NCBI RefSeq assembly: GCF_000284015.1
Contig: NC_016943.1
Coordinates: 2,583,541 to 2,647,540 of the forward strand
Reading direction: 5' to 3'
DNA length: 64,000 nucleotides
Source: Blastococcus saxobsidens DD2
GTDB lineage: Bacteria; Actinomycetota; Actinomycetes; Mycobacteriales; Geodermatophilaceae
The notes beneath the pieces are model-generated. The model was not told where the DNA came from, did no database searches, and worked only from the letters and a program-made list of their open reading frames with translations. The translations under genes and the position numbers were made by a program. Each line of letters begins with the position of its first letter. The stretch's first letter is position 1. Shown here piece by piece: positions 8,753 through 18,005 of this stretch.

Positions 8753-9316
8753 ATGATCGAGCACCTGACCGACCGGCTGCGCTTCCTGGGCGCATTCCTG
8801 GCCAACCCGCGACAGGTCGGCGCCGTGCTGCCCACCTCGCGTGCCGCCGTACGGGACATGCTGGACATGGCCGATGTGCCGGCCGCCGATCTGGTGGTCG
8901 AGCTGGGAGCGGGCACCGGGGTGCAGACCCAGGAGATCCTCGCCCGGCTGGGCCCCACGGCACGGCTGATCACGCTGGAGATCGACCCCCGGCTGGCGAA
9001 ACTGCTCGACGAGCGGTTCGACGACCCGCGGGTCCAGGTGGTGTGCGACTCCGCGGAGAACCTCGACGCCCACCTGGGCGAGGCGCGTGCCGACGTCGTC
9101 GTCTCGGCGCTGCCCTACACCTCGCTGGAGCCGGGCCTGCGGCGGCGGATCCTCGACGTGCTCCCCCGCTCGATGGCGCCTGGGGGCACCACCGTCGTCA
9201 TCCAGTACTCGCCGCTGCTGCTGCCGGAGCTGCGGAAGCGGTTCACCACGGTGCGGTGGCGGGTGACCCCGTGGAACGTCCCGCCGGCGTTCCTGTTCGC
9301 CTGCCGGCAGGACTGA
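8753..9316 (+). CDS. PmtA-like class I SAM-dependent methyltransferase
   Basis: A 187-residue methyltransferase. FLGAFLANPRQVGAVLPTSR at the N-terminus is the hallmark of PmtA-type phospholipid (phosphatidylethanolamine) N-methyltransferases and related rRNA-adenine-dimethylase-fold enzymes. The SAM site is VVELGAGTGVQT (about residues 45-56), followed by ITLEIDP and ALPYTSL. ATG 8753 follows AGAGGACC. The true substrate (phospholipid or other) cannot be read from the sequence. It is divergent from the quinone oxidoreductase. Confidence 0.75.
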   Translation: MIEHLTDRLRFLGAFLANPRQVGAVLPTSRAAVRDMLDMADVPAADLVVELGAGTGVQTQEILARLGPTARLITLEIDPRLAKLLDERFDDPRVQVVCDSAENLDAHLGEARADVVVSALPYTSLEPGLRRRILDVLPRSMAPGGTTVVIQYSPLLLPELRKRFTTVRWRVTPWNVPPAFLFACRQD

Positions 9317-9319
9317 CGT

Positions 9320-10123
9320 TCAGCGCATCGACGGCGGGCGCAGCGCCTCGGGGACGACGGCGGTCTCACCGGCCGCCGTCTTGGCGCTCGGCACGCCCTT
9401 GAACCGGTAGGGCACCGTACCGACGCCGGGCTGGATGACGTAGGCGGCACCGGGCTCGCCCGAGACCCACGCCATGATCATCGCGTCGGCGACCTCCTCG
9501 GCGGAGAGCACGGGGAAGTTCGCCGCGGTGAACTGGTCGCGGATCCGGTCGATGATCGCGGTGTCGGCGAAGCCCGGGCAGATGGCCGAGATGATGATGC
9601 CCTCGCGCTGGAGGCGGGGCGCCATCGACCGGACGAACGCGATGGCACCGCCCTTGGCCACGCTGTAGCCGGGGTCGCCGGCCATCGGGGAGAGCCCGGC
9701 CAGCGACGCCGTCACGACCATGGCACCGCCGCCGGCCCGCTTGATCGCCGGGCGAGCGGCCTGGACGCCGTAGACGACGCCGAAGAGGTCGATGTCGACG
9801 ACCCGCATGAACTCGTCCAGGTCGAGGGCGTCGTCGGATTTCGCGGCGGAGATGCCGGCGTTGAGGTAGGCCGCGTCCAACCGGCCGTGGTCGGCCTCGA
9901 TCCGGGCGACCAGGGCCTCGTTGGCCGCGCGGTCGGTGACGTCGAGAACGGCGAACTCGCAGCCGAGATCGGCGGCGACCTGGCGGTTGCGCTCGCTGTC
10001 GAGGTCGGCCAGGACGACGGTGACCTCGCGCGCGCGCAGCTTGGTGGCCAGCGCGCGGCCGAAGCCACCGGTCCCTCCGGTGACGAGGGCGACGGAACCG
10101 GGGGCGGGAGTGGTGTCGGTCAC
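9320..10123 (-). CDS. short-chain dehydrogenase/reductase
   Basis: A 267-residue classical SDR. Cofactor site VTGGTGGFG (residues 14-22), then LNAGIS, catalytic Ser in VVTASLAG and YSVAK (catalytic Tyr-Lys). GTG 10123 follows GAGGATGG. It is convergent with the methyltransferase (3 bp gap). The unusual TGGFG in place of TGxxxGIG is still compatible with NAD(P) binding. Substrate unknown. Confidence 0.85.
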   Translation of the reverse strand: MTDTTPAPGSVALVTGGTGGFGRALATKLRAREVTVVLADLDSERNRQVAADLGCEFAVLDVTDRAANEALVARIEADHGRLDAAYLNAGISAAKSDDALDLDEFMRVVDIDLFGVVYGVQAARPAIKRAGGGAMVVTASLAGLSPMAGDPGYSVAKGGAIAFVRSMAPRLQREGIIISAICPGFADTAIIDRIRDQFTAANFPVLSAEEVADAMIMAWVSGEPGAAYVIQPGVGTVPYRFKGVPSAKTAAGETAVVPEALRPPSMR

Positions 10124-10173
10124 GCGCCCATCCTCGCTGGCGCTCGTCCGGCGCGCTCCCCCGGGGTGCGCTG

Positions 10174-10530
10174 CCCTTGCGCGAGCCTCGCACGTTCGGT
10201 CGCGGCGCATCACATCACGTCCGGCCGCCCCGGAACCGGCGAGGGTCAGCCCGGCCCCGGGCGCTCGGGCCGAGAAGGTGACCGCGTTGCGGTCGGCGTC
10301 CAGGGCGGTGAAAGCCCGGCCCCACCGACCGTCGTCCAGGCCGCCGTCCGGGTGCACCACCCCGCTGGCGCGCAGCTCCGCGTAAGCGTCACCACGTCGG
10401 CGACCGCGACTCGGAAGGAGGCGCTCCCCGCCAGGTGCGGCTCTGTTCCCGCCACGCCGGGCGAGTTCGCCGGCCAGAGGTGCAGCTCCACCCGGTCGCG
10501 GGTGGATAGGCGGGGCCCAGCATGGAGCAC
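10174..10530 (-). pseudogene. decayed VOC/glyoxalase-family gene remnant
   Basis: In one frame RVELHLWPAN..GVAGTEPHL..SFRVAVADVVTL and in the next GVVHPDGGLDDGRWGRAFTALDADRNAVTF reconstruct the C-terminal half of a bleomycin-resistance/glyoxalase-like VOC protein. A one-base loss near 10396 separates the two halves. The N-terminal half is missing and the frame runs into the SDR gene without a stop. Identification rests on the family pattern of a C-terminal [FD]xxxDPDGN block; here it reads ALDADRN. Confidence 0.5.
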
Positions 10531-10552
10531 GCGGCCCGTCCCGCGGGTGGGT

Positions 10553-11878
10553 TCAGCAGTGACGGAGGAACCGGTCGAGCACGCGGACGCCGAACCGCAG
10601 CGACTCGACGGGAACGCGCTCGTCGATCCCGTGGAACAGCGAGGCGAAGTCCAGGTCCGCCGGCAGCCGCAGCGGGGAGAAGCCGAAGCAGCGCATGCCG
10701 AGGCGCTGGAAGCTCTTGGCGTCGGTGCCGCCGCTCATCGTGAACGGCACCGGGCGCGCGCCGTCGTCCTCGGCCTTGAGCGCGGTGACCATCTGGTCGA
10801 CCAGCGGGCCGTCGAACGTCGTCTCCACGGCCTGGTCGTGCACCAGCCACTCGCGCTGCACGCCCTCGCCGATCAGCGCCACCAGCTGGCGCTCGAACTC
10901 ATCCTCCTGGCCGTAGAGGAAACGGCCGTCGACCGTGGCGCTCGCCGTCCCCGGGATGACGTTGGCCTTGTAGCCGGCGTCGAGCATCGTGGGGTTGGCG
11001 GTGTTGCGCAGCGCCGCGCCGATCATCCGGCTGATGCTGCCCAGGCGGGCGAGCGCCACCTCGGGTTCCGCGGGGTCGATCTCGACGCCGTAGGCGTCCT
11101 CGACCGCCGCGATGAACTGGCGCATCGGCGAGGTGAGGGTCAGCGGGAAGCGGTGGGCACCGACGCGGGCGACCGCCTCGCAGAGCCGGGTGACGGCGTT
11201 GTCGTCGTGCAGCATCGAGCCGTGGCCGGGCTTGCCGGCGGCGGTCAGCCGCATCCAGGCCAGGCCCTTCTCGGCGGTCTGCACGAGGTAGAGGCGCAGG
11301 TCGTCGCGGACGGTGATGCTGAAGCCGCCGACCTCGCTGATCGCCTCGGTGCAGCCCTCGAACAGGTCGGGGTGCTCGTCGACCAGGAAGTGCGCGCCCA
11401 GCGTGCCGCCGGCCTCCTCGTCCGCGACGTAGGCGAGCACGATGTCCCGCGGCGGCCGGACACCGGTGCGGGCCCAGTCACGGACGAGCGCCAGCACCAT
11501 GGCGTCCATGTCCTTCATGTCCACCGCGCCCCGGCCCCAGATGTAGCCGTCGCGCTCCTCCCCGGAGAACGGGTGCACGCTCCACTCGGCGGGGTCGGCG
11601 GGGACGACGTCGAGGTGGCCGTGCACGAGCAGGGCCGGACGGCTGCGGTCCGCGCCGGGGATGCGGGCGACCAGGCTGGCCCTCCCCCGCTCCGACTCGA
11701 AGATCTGCGAGCCGATGCCGGCCTCGTCCAGCTTGCCGGCGACCCACTCGGCGGCGGCCCGCTCCCCGGCACTGGTCGCCGTGCTGCCGGTGTTGGTGGT
11801 GTCGATCCGGATGAGGTCGCTGAGCAACTCGGCGACCTCGTCCTGGGCGCCGGCCAGCGGGGCGGGGGTGTCGGCCAT
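10553..11878 (-). CDS. M20 family metallopeptidase
   Basis: A 441-residue zinc peptidase/deacylase of the M20/M25/M40 family. Metal ligands and catalytic residues are visible in LLVHGHLDVVPA (His, Asp), GRGAVDMKDM (bridging Asp), YVADEEAGG (general base Glu and ligand) and a C-terminal FHGIDERVPV (His). A dimerisation domain lies between about residues 200 and 310. It probably hydrolyses small peptides or N-acyl amino acids in the cytoplasm. Confidence 0.87.
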   Translation of the reverse strand: MADTPAPLAGAQDEVAELLSDLIRIDTTNTGSTATSAGERAAAEWVAGKLDEAGIGSQIFESERGRASLVARIPGADRSRPALLVHGHLDVVPADPAEWSVHPFSGEERDGYIWGRGAVDMKDMDAMVLALVRDWARTGVRPPRDIVLAYVADEEAGGTLGAHFLVDEHPDLFEGCTEAISEVGGFSITVRDDLRLYLVQTAEKGLAWMRLTAAGKPGHGSMLHDDNAVTRLCEAVARVGAHRFPLTLTSPMRQFIAAVEDAYGVEIDPAEPEVALARLGSISRMIGAALRNTANPTMLDAGYKANVIPGTASATVDGRFLYGQEDEFERQLVALIGEGVQREWLVHDQAVETTFDGPLVDQMVTALKAEDDGARPVPFTMSGGTDAKSFQRLGMRCFGFSPLRLPADLDFASLFHGIDERVPVESLRFGVRVLDRFLRHC

Positions 11879-11968
11879 GCGTCCGATGGTGCCGCACGTC
11901 GAGGCCGGATGCCCCGGACGGGTGAAACGTGCCTACACCGTCCGATTCCGGCTCCCGTTGACACCCCC

Positions 11969-13006
11969 GTGACGATCGGACAGTCGCTCCGGGCACGGGA
12001 CCCGCAGGCGGCGGCGCACGGAATGTGGCTGATCATGCTGGTCTGCGCGCCCGCGATCGCCGGGTGGGCGTGGTTCCAGCCGGCCGGCACCGCCACCGCC
12101 ACGCTCGCGGCCCACTGGCTGGGCGCCGCCGCGCTCCTGCTGGGTGCGCTGGCCTGCCGGGCCGCGGACCCCCGGGTGGTGGATCGGCTCTGCCTCGGCG
12201 TCACCGCGGCGCTGCTGGGCGTGCTGCTCACCTGCGGCTTGAACCTGCTGAGCCGCGACACCTCGGTTGCGGCCCAGGCCTTCCTCGCCTTCCCGATCCT
12301 CTGGGCGGCGTCCAATCTCCGGGCGCCCGCCGTCGCGCTCGTGACGGCCACGGCCCTGGCCGCCCAGTGCGCCACCCTCCTGCATCTCCTGCCGCCGGCC
12401 GCGGCGCTGACCGACGTCGCCTTCTTCGGCGCCGTCCTGGTCGTGATGGCCGTGACACTGGTACGGAGCAACACCGTGCAGGAGCGCCTGGTCGGCGCCC
12501 TCCAGCGGCAGGTCACCGTCGACTCGCTGACCGGCCTGGCCACCCGGCGGGCGTTCGACGACGCACTGGAGGCCGCGCTGACCCGGTCGATCGCCGGAGG
12601 GACGGCACTGGTGCTCATCGACGTCGACTCGTTCAAGTCGATCAACGACACCCACGGCCACCCGGTCGGCGACGACGTCCTGGTGCACCTGGCCCGGATC
12701 ATGCGGGGCCGGATCCGCACCGACGACGCCGTCCTCTCCCGGCTCGGTGGCGACGAGATCGCCGTCCTGCTGCCCGGGTGCGACCGTGAGGTCGCCGCCC
12801 GCCGGGCCGAGGAGCTGCTCGACGCGGTACGGGCCGAGCCGCTCCCCCTGCCCGACGGCACGCTGCTGTCGCTGTCGATCAGCCTGGGCGTCGCGCACGT
12901 GCCGGCCTCCTCGCGAGACCGGCGGGCGCTGTACACCTCGGCGGACGGGGCTCTCTACGACGCCAAGCGCGCCGGTCGCGGACAGGTAGCGCTGGCTCCC
13001 GTGTGA
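11969..13006 (+). CDS. membrane GGDEF-domain protein (putative diguanylate cyclase)
   Basis: About 345 residues: five to six hydrophobic segments (residues ~18-165) followed by a GGDEF domain. The active-site loop reads RLGGDEIA, with Ile in place of the last Phe, and the domain opens with DSLTGLATRRAFD. The usual RxxD inhibitory site five residues before GGDE is not in register (A and T occupy those places), so product inhibition may be absent. Start GTG 11969 is chosen; ATG 12023 is an alternative. It is not clear what signal the membrane part senses. Confidence 0.8.
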   Translation: MTIGQSLRARDPQAAAHGMWLIMLVCAPAIAGWAWFQPAGTATATLAAHWLGAAALLLGALACRAADPRVVDRLCLGVTAALLGVLLTCGLNLLSRDTSVAAQAFLAFPILWAASNLRAPAVALVTATALAAQCATLLHLLPPAAALTDVAFFGAVLVVMAVTLVRSNTVQERLVGALQRQVTVDSLTGLATRRAFDDALEAALTRSIAGGTALVLIDVDSFKSINDTHGHPVGDDVLVHLARIMRGRIRTDDAVLSRLGGDEIAVLLPGCDREVAARRAEELLDAVRAEPLPLPDGTLLSLSISLGVAHVPASSRDRRALYTSADGALYDAKRAGRGQVALAPV

Positions 13007-13073
13007 CCTGCCACGGCGCCTCGGGGGGTGCGTGATCAGGGCCGGGCGGTCAGGTAGTCTTCTGCTCGCACTC

Positions 13074-13161
13074 GTCCGGGTGGCGGAATGGCAGACGCGC
13101 TAGCTTGAGGTGCTAGTGCCCTTTATCGGGCGTGGGGGTTCAAGTCCCCCCTCGGACACCA
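13074..13161 (+). tRNA. tRNA-Leu (anticodon GAG), CCA encoded
   Basis: Acceptor stem GTCCGGG pairs with CTCGGAC; anticodon arm CTAGC-TTGAGGT-GCTAG gives anticodon GAG. A long class II variable arm (GCCC..GGGC) and T-arm GGGGG-TTCAAGT-CCCCC follow. The 3' end is ACACCA. Its 3' terminal bases plus the next ~15 bp recur downstream many times, marking it as an attachment site for integrating elements. Confidence 0.97.
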
Positions 13162-13176
13162 TGTGATGCACACCGG
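13147..13176 (+). repeat. att-like repeat, tRNA copy (right half)
   Basis: The tRNA 3' end (CCCCTCGGACACCA) followed by TGATGCACACCGG. It shares both blocks with the complete copies downstream but lacks their left arm (GTGTGCG..), as expected for the attL side of a tRNA-integrated element. Confidence 0.75.
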
Positions 13177-13204
13177 CGTCTTCCCAGGCGGCCAGTGGCG
13201 GTCG

Positions 13205-13471
13205 TCAGGACGCGCGGCGTTCCTTGTCGAGTCGGTCCAGGAGCCACGCTCGGGCCATCGTGGACATCGGCAGGTGCTGGCTCTCGGCGATCTCCTGAAT
13301 TGCAGCGAACTGTTCGTCCGAGAGGCGGACATTGAACATCCGACTCGCCTGGTTGGGACGGGTGACGACCGTGCCGTCCGGGTACGGCTCCCTGGTATCG
13401 GCCTCCGCTTCCAGTCGCCGAGCGTCCTCGCGCGCGGCGCTAGCCTCGTGAGGATCAAGCTTCTTCGCCAT
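13205..13471 (-). CDS. putative antitoxin with ribbon-helix-helix-like C-terminus
   Basis: 88 residues: a charged N-terminal half (KKLDPHEASAAREDARRLEAE) and a C-terminal MFNVRLSDEQFAAIQEIAE..STMARAWLLDRL segment resembling a CopG/Arc-type DNA-binding fold. ATG 13471 follows GGAGGGTGACG. It overlaps the upstream gene by 17 bases, giving a toxin-first, antitoxin-second pair. It is the first gene after the tRNA att site. Confidence 0.6.
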   Translation of the reverse strand: MAKKLDPHEASAAREDARRLEAEADTREPYPDGTVVTRPNQASRMFNVRLSDEQFAAIQEIAESQHLPMSTMARAWLLDRLDKERRAS

Positions 13472-13772
13472 CGTCACCCTCCTTCAGGTAGGTCGCGAGA
13501 TCCCGGCCGCTGGCCGGCCAGGCGTTCATGCCGTGGAGATCGCCGTCGAGATCGCGATAGACGATGACGACGATCACCTTGTCGGCGGACGGCGAATATC
13601 CGATGAAGCCGGTCGCGCCAACCCGAGACGTCGGGTACGGCGAGAGTTCGACAAGCCGTGCATCGGCCATCACCTCCACCGTCCAGGCCGGCTCGATGTC
13701 GAGCGCGCCCGCGTACCGAGTCGAGCGGGACCGGATGTAGGCGGCGTCTTCGTCCGCCCAGTGCAGCCCCAC
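13455..13772 (-). CDS. putative toxin partner of the RHH antitoxin
   Basis: 105 residues starting VGLHWADEDAAYIRSRS; the core VIGYS-type segment reads GFIGYSPSADKVIVVIVYRDLDGDLHG. It resembles uncharacterised actinobacterial proteins paired with RHH antitoxins. GTG 13772 sits 6 bases after a TACACT -10 box, which indicates a leaderless mRNA; an earlier in-frame GTG at 13844 lacks support. Catalytic residues cannot be named. Confidence 0.55.
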   Translation of the reverse strand: MGLHWADEDAAYIRSRSTRYAGALDIEPAWTVEVMADARLVELSPYPTSRVGATGFIGYSPSADKVIVVIVYRDLDGDLHGMNAWPASGRDLATYLKEGDDGEEA

Positions 13773-13784
13773 TGCGGCAGTGTA
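13764..13784 (-). promoter_or_regulatory. leaderless promoter of the first TA pair
   Basis: The minus-strand -10 box TACACT followed after 6 bases by GTG is the actinobacterial leaderless layout. The intergenic gap of 143 bp is shared with the divergent primase-helicase gene. Confidence 0.5.
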
Positions 13785-13914
13785 AGACGGCGATTTACGG
13801 AGCGGGCCTCCTTCCACGGCGAGAAGCTGCTCACGACCGGGCACTGACCCGTCCGCGGCATGTGGCAGCTACGGGCCCTGCCGCGAGGTCGCGCTCCCGG
13901 GACAGTATGGAGTC

Positions 13915-16328
13915 GTGCCGATTCCGTCCGGGTCCGCTGTTCAGGGCACGCTGCCGTTGATCGGTCTGGACGACGAGCTGTTGGCGCTGCGTGAAGAGGT
14001 CGCCCGGCTACGGACGGAGAACGCCCGACTCCTCCGACTGCTGGAACTGACGCCGCGGCAGGCGCGCCCGCCCGGTCCCGTGCAGACCGGCGTCTTCGAC
14101 GGCGAGCCGGGATTGGTAGACGCCGGCTCCCCGGCGGCGGCGAAGGTCGCCTTCTTCGCCAACCTGTTCGCCGCCCGGACCGACGTGTACGCGCTGCGGT
14201 GGGAGAACGCTCGAACCGGGCGCGCGGGCTGGGTCCCCGCCGTGCGCGGCGGGTGGCGCAAAGGCACGCCCGCTGCGGAGCGCGAGTACCTGCCGCTGAC
14301 CGACGAGATCATCACCGCGCACCTGTCCAGCGAGCTGGAGCTGGGCCTGTATCCGCTCCTGCACGGCGGACGCTGCCACTGGCTGGCCGCCGACTTCGAC
14401 GGCTCCACCGCCATGCTAGATGCGCTGGCCTACCTCAAGGCCGCCCGCACGGTCGGCGCCTCCGCGGCGCTGGAGGTGTCCCGCTCGGGCCTCGGCGCGC
14501 ACGTCTGGCTGTTCTTCACCGCCCCCGTCCCCGCGGCCACCGCCCGCCACGTCGGTACCGGTCTGCTGCGCGAGGCGATCGCCGTGCGCGGGCGGATGAG
14601 CCTGGCCAGCTACGACCGGCTCTTCCCTTCACAAGACGTCGTCGGAACCGGCGGCTTCGGCAACCTGATCGCCGCTCCGCTGCAAGGCCGTGCCCGCCGC
14701 CGCGGCGCCACCGTCTTCCTCGACCTCACCACCATGGAGCCGCACGAGGATCAGTGGGCCTACCTGTCCAGCCTCGGCCGGCTCACGCCCAAGGAGGTCA
14801 ACCGGCTGGCGCAGCGGCTCGGCCAGGTCGCCGTCGGCGCGGAGGTGAACCGGCTCCGCTCCCCCACCTCCACGAAGATCGCTGTGCAACCGCCTGCCGT
14901 CGTGCAGGCCCGGCTCGGTGCCACCATCACCGTCAACGCGGCAGAACTGCCCCCCGCGTTGCTGGCCACACTGAAGCACGCCGCGTCGATGCCCAACCCC
15001 ATCTTCTACGAGCGCCAGCGGCGCCGGGCCTCGACCTGGGGCACCCCGCGGTTCCTGCGCAACTACGACGAGACACTTACCGGGGACCTGCTCCTGCCAC
15101 GTGGACTGCAGGCCCGGCTCACCGCACTCGTCGAACAGGCCGGCAGCCGCCTTGAACTCACCGACGAACGGACCGCCGGCAAAACGCAGTCCTTCGAGTT
15201 CACCGCAGCACTCGATCCCGAGCAGCAACCAGCCTTCACAGCCCTCGCGGACCAAGAATCTGGCGTGCTGGTTGCCCCGCCCGGAGCCGGCAAGACGGTC
15301 ATGGCCTGCGCACTGATCGCTCACCACGAAGTTTCCACACTCGTGCTCGTCGACCGAAAAGCTCTCGCCGACCAGTGGCGGGCCCGCATCGGCGAACTGC
15401 TCGGCGTGAAGGCCGGGCAGCGCGGCGGCGGACGCGGCAAGACCACCGGCATCATCGACGTTGCCACCCTGCAGACCCTCGCCCGGGACGAGGACGTCGC
15501 CGCTTGGACCAGCGACTACGGGCTGGTGGTGGTCGACGAGTGTCACCACGTGCCCGCCGCCGCGTTCGAGCAGGCTGTGCGGCAGATCCCGGCCCGCCGC
15601 TGGCTCGGGCTGACCGCCACCCCGTACCGGCGCGACCAGCTCGACGACCTCATCACCCTGCAGCTGGGACCGATTCGCCACACAATCGCGCCCCCACCCG
15701 CCGGCGCTCTCAGCGGCCGGTCGCCCAACGCCCAGACACCGGAACCGGTCCTGCACCTCCACCCCACCGACTACCGTTACACCGGCGACGCAGATCCGGC
15801 CGCACCCGGCGGCATCGCGGCGATCTACCGCGACCTGGTCGCGGACGACGCCCGCACCGGCCAGATCACCGACGACGTCGTCGCCGCCCTCTCCCGTGGC
15901 AGGCATGCCTCCTGCTCACCCAGTGGACCGCACACCTGGACCGGCTCGTCGCCGCACTCAGCCAGCGGGGCCACAAGCCGGTGGTGCTCCGTGGTGGGAT
16001 GGGCGCGAAGTCCCGCGCCGCCGCCCTCGCACAACTCGAGCCACGGCCGAACGGGCCGCCACTGCTCGTCGTGGCCACCGGTCCCTACGTCGGCGAGGGC
16101 TTCGACTGCCCGGCGCTCGACACCCTCTTCCTCGCCGCACCGATCGCCTTCAAGGGCCGACTCGTGCAGTACACCGGCCGCATCCTCCGCCCGTTCCCCG
16201 GTAAGACCACCGCCGAGGTCCACGACTACCACGACGTCGCGACCGGCGTCCTCGCCTCATCACTGATCAAGCGCGCCCCCGGCTACACCAGCCTCGGCTT
16301 TCCGGACCCGCGCCGCCTCGTCCGGTAG
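13915..16328 (+). pseudogene. TOTE-type primase-helicase with a frameshift
   Basis: A large SF2 helicase with an N-terminal archaeo-eukaryotic primase-like domain of the TOTE conflict-system type. Order: coiled coil (residues ~15-45, [16 protein letters not shown]); primase domain ~70-310 with LAADFDG, then [11 protein letters not shown], and NLIAAPLQG; helicase from ~430 with Walker [13 protein letters not shown] box [10 protein letters not shown] and [11 protein letters not shown]. At about 15908 the frame is lost by one missing base. The next frame continues perfectly as [36 protein letters not shown] to the stop at 16328. It is either a disabled gene, phase-variable, or carries a sequencing error. 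TOTE proteins are thought to act in conflicts with mobile DNA. Confidence 0.75.
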
Positions 16329-16344
16329 CCGGCCCCACGCCGGG

Positions 16345-17502
16345 TCAGACCATGCCGAGCCGGTCGAGCCGCTGGATGAACGAGATCTTGCGGCGCTGCT
16401 CCCGGCGAAGCTGCTGAGCCCGGACGGCGAATGCCTCGCTCGTCCCCTCGCGGCGGCAGACCTCAGCCAGTTCGTGGAGCAGACCCGCCGCCGCGTCGTA
16501 GTCGGCCGCCGTACGTCGCTCGACAAGCTCGACGACCTCGCGCCACGCCTGGTCCTGGCGCCCCGCGAGTTCGCTCAGGTGGTTCTCGCGGGCGAGCTCA
16601 GCGGCGCGACGGCGCTCCTCTGCCCGTCGCTGGGCGTGCTCCGCGGCCGCACGCTGCCGGTCTTCACGGCGCCACCGGGAGGCCGTGAGCAGGTCCGCCG
16701 CGGACCGGCCGGAGACGTCGCCGGTCTCGATCGGCGCGGCCGCCCGCCGGCAGCCGGCCAACAGTTCGGCGCGCACCCTCACCCCGTCCCCCCGGGCGAC
16801 CCGCAGCAGGAGATCGTCCTTGTTCTCCGCCGGTAGCTGCGTCAACCAGCCGGGCAGCTCCGCGAGCGTGTCGGCGGCATTCAGCGGCGCACTGCACTCT
16901 GCTGCGACAGCGACCAGATCCGGGTCGATGCGCAGGAATCCGGCTACCGCACTGAGGGCGGCGCTCAACTGTCCGAGGCCCGGTGGGACGAGCGGTTCGA
17001 CCGCGTCCTCCTCGACCTCGTGATTCTGGACGGCGAGCAGCCAGGCAAAGTAGAGCAGTCGGAGATCCCCGGCCATCAGCTCGGCGCGGACCGGGACGAT
17101 CGAGGCCAGCAGGCCGGAGCCGTCCAGCCACTCCGCGTCGTACTCGCCGTCCTCGTCCTCGGCGAGCAGGTCGATGACGACGAACCCGTCGGCCGTCCAC
17201 GCGGTCGAACAGTCGCCGACCAGGTACTGCCCCACCCCGGCCGTGACCGAGGCCCTGAGCACCTCGGCGGGCAGCCGGAACATCAACCGGTGCGTCCCCC
17301 AGTTGGCCAGGTAGAGGAACGCGTCGAAATGGTGCTCGACCAGCCGGCGCGGATCGGCCTTCAGGTCACGCCACTCGTAGTGGTTCACGAAACTCGTCGG
17401 CGTGATCTGGGCCCGTGTCGAGATGGCACGCAGGCCGGCCTGCTCGTCGACGGACAGCGGCCGGTCGATGGCCGCGAACTCGTAGTACTGGTACTCGCTC
17501 AT
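16345..17502 (-). CDS. conserved actinobacterial protein of unknown function
   Basis: 385 residues, beginning SEYQYYEFAAIDRPLS. The first half contains ITPTSFVNHYEWRDLKADPRRLVEHHFDAFLYL-type sequence seen in many actinobacterial hypothetical proteins near helicase genes. The C-terminal ~120 residues are highly charged and predicted coiled coil (RREDRQRAAAEHAQRRAEERRR). ATG 17502 has a GGAGGAC site. It is convergent with the primase-helicase (16 bp between ends) and the two may form one cassette. No enzymatic motif is visible. Confidence 0.6.
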   Translation of the reverse strand: MSEYQYYEFAAIDRPLSVDEQAGLRAISTRAQITPTSFVNHYEWRDLKADPRRLVEHHFDAFLYLANWGTHRLMFRLPAEVLRASVTAGVGQYLVGDCSTAWTADGFVVIDLLAEDEDGEYDAEWLDGSGLLASIVPVRAELMAGDLRLLYFAWLLAVQNHEVEEDAVEPLVPPGLGQLSAALSAVAGFLRIDPDLVAVAAECSAPLNAADTLAELPGWLTQLPAENKDDLLLRVARGDGVRVRAELLAGCRRAAAPIETGDVSGRSAADLLTASRWRREDRQRAAAEHAQRRAEERRRAAELARENHLSELAGRQDQAWREVVELVERRTAADYDAAAGLLHELAEVCRREGTSEAFAVRAQQLRREQRRKISFIQRLDRLGMV

Positions 17503-17651
17503 CGCAGCCAGTCCTCCGGGGCTACCGGGCTGACAGATTGACGATCGGTTCCAGGGCCACCGCTGAGAACCCCTGTGCCTCTGGCCGCGAGGCCGGGGGT
17601 AACGGGGCGGGTAGGCCCGGGCAGGAAGCACTGTATCGATCACCGCCGCAA

Positions 17652-17703
17652 CCGTGTGCGTATGTAGCGTGTCGCCCCTCGGACACCAGTTGATGCACAC
17701 CGG
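17652..17703 (+). repeat. att-like repeat copy 2 (complete)
   Basis: Complete copy: left arm GTGTGCGTATGTAGC, inner GTGTC, loop with CCCCTCGG, inner GACAC, right arm GATGCACACCGG. The nested inverted repeats are GTGTC/GACAC and GTGTGC/GCACAC. The right half matches the tRNA-Leu junction. Confidence 0.8.
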
Positions 17704-17729
17704 GTTCTCGCTCCAGGAAGCAAGTAACC

Positions 17730-17758
17730 TTGACACTCGGCAGGCTGCAAAGTAACTT
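17730..17758 (+). promoter_or_regulatory. sigma70-type promoter with direct repeats
   Basis: TTGACA (17730-17735), 17-bp spacer, TAACTT (17753-17758). Two near-identical boxes AGTAACCTTG and AGTAACTTG overlap the -35 and -10, a likely operator for autoregulation of the following pair. Confidence 0.6.
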
Positions 17759-17999
17759 GCCAGGGGTTCGGGAGCCGATCATCCTCCCGAGCGCCTTCCG
17801 CCATGGCATCGAAGAACCAGACATCCTGCACGCGTACCGCAACGCTTACCGGTCCGTTGAAGACCGCGGCGACCACTCATTGATCATGCTGACCGGGGCC
17901 GCCCGCAACGGCGTGACGATCCTTGAAATCGGTGTCGTGATCCGGGACGGACAGTCCTTCGTCATGCACGCCATGCGAGCCCGAGACAGCTACCTCTGA
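17757..17999 (+). CDS. small toxin-like protein (BrnT/DUF4258-like)
   Basis: About 80 residues with the pattern LPSAFRHGIEEPDILHAYRNAYRS, then LIMLTGAARNGVTILEIGVV and VMHAMRARDSYL. It resembles small toxins of the BrnT/DUF4258-like fold whose N-terminus reads 'xxSAxKHGI'. No ATG or GTG is available near the expected start; TTG 17757 is the best candidate but overlaps the promoter, so the start is uncertain. It is followed 6 bases later by its putative antitoxin. Confidence 0.5.
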   Translation: MPGVREPIILPSAFRHGIEEPDILHAYRNAYRSVEDRGDHSLIMLTGAARNGVTILEIGVVIRDGQSFVMHAMRARDSYL

Positions 18000-18005
18000 G
18001 GAGCG

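Noticed and set aside
9887..13006. Very long plus-strand open frame ending in the GGDEF gene
   Set aside because: In this GC-rich DNA antisense frames stay open for kilobases; everything before about 11969 is antisense to the SDR and M20 genes and has no coding character. Only the GGDEF part is real.
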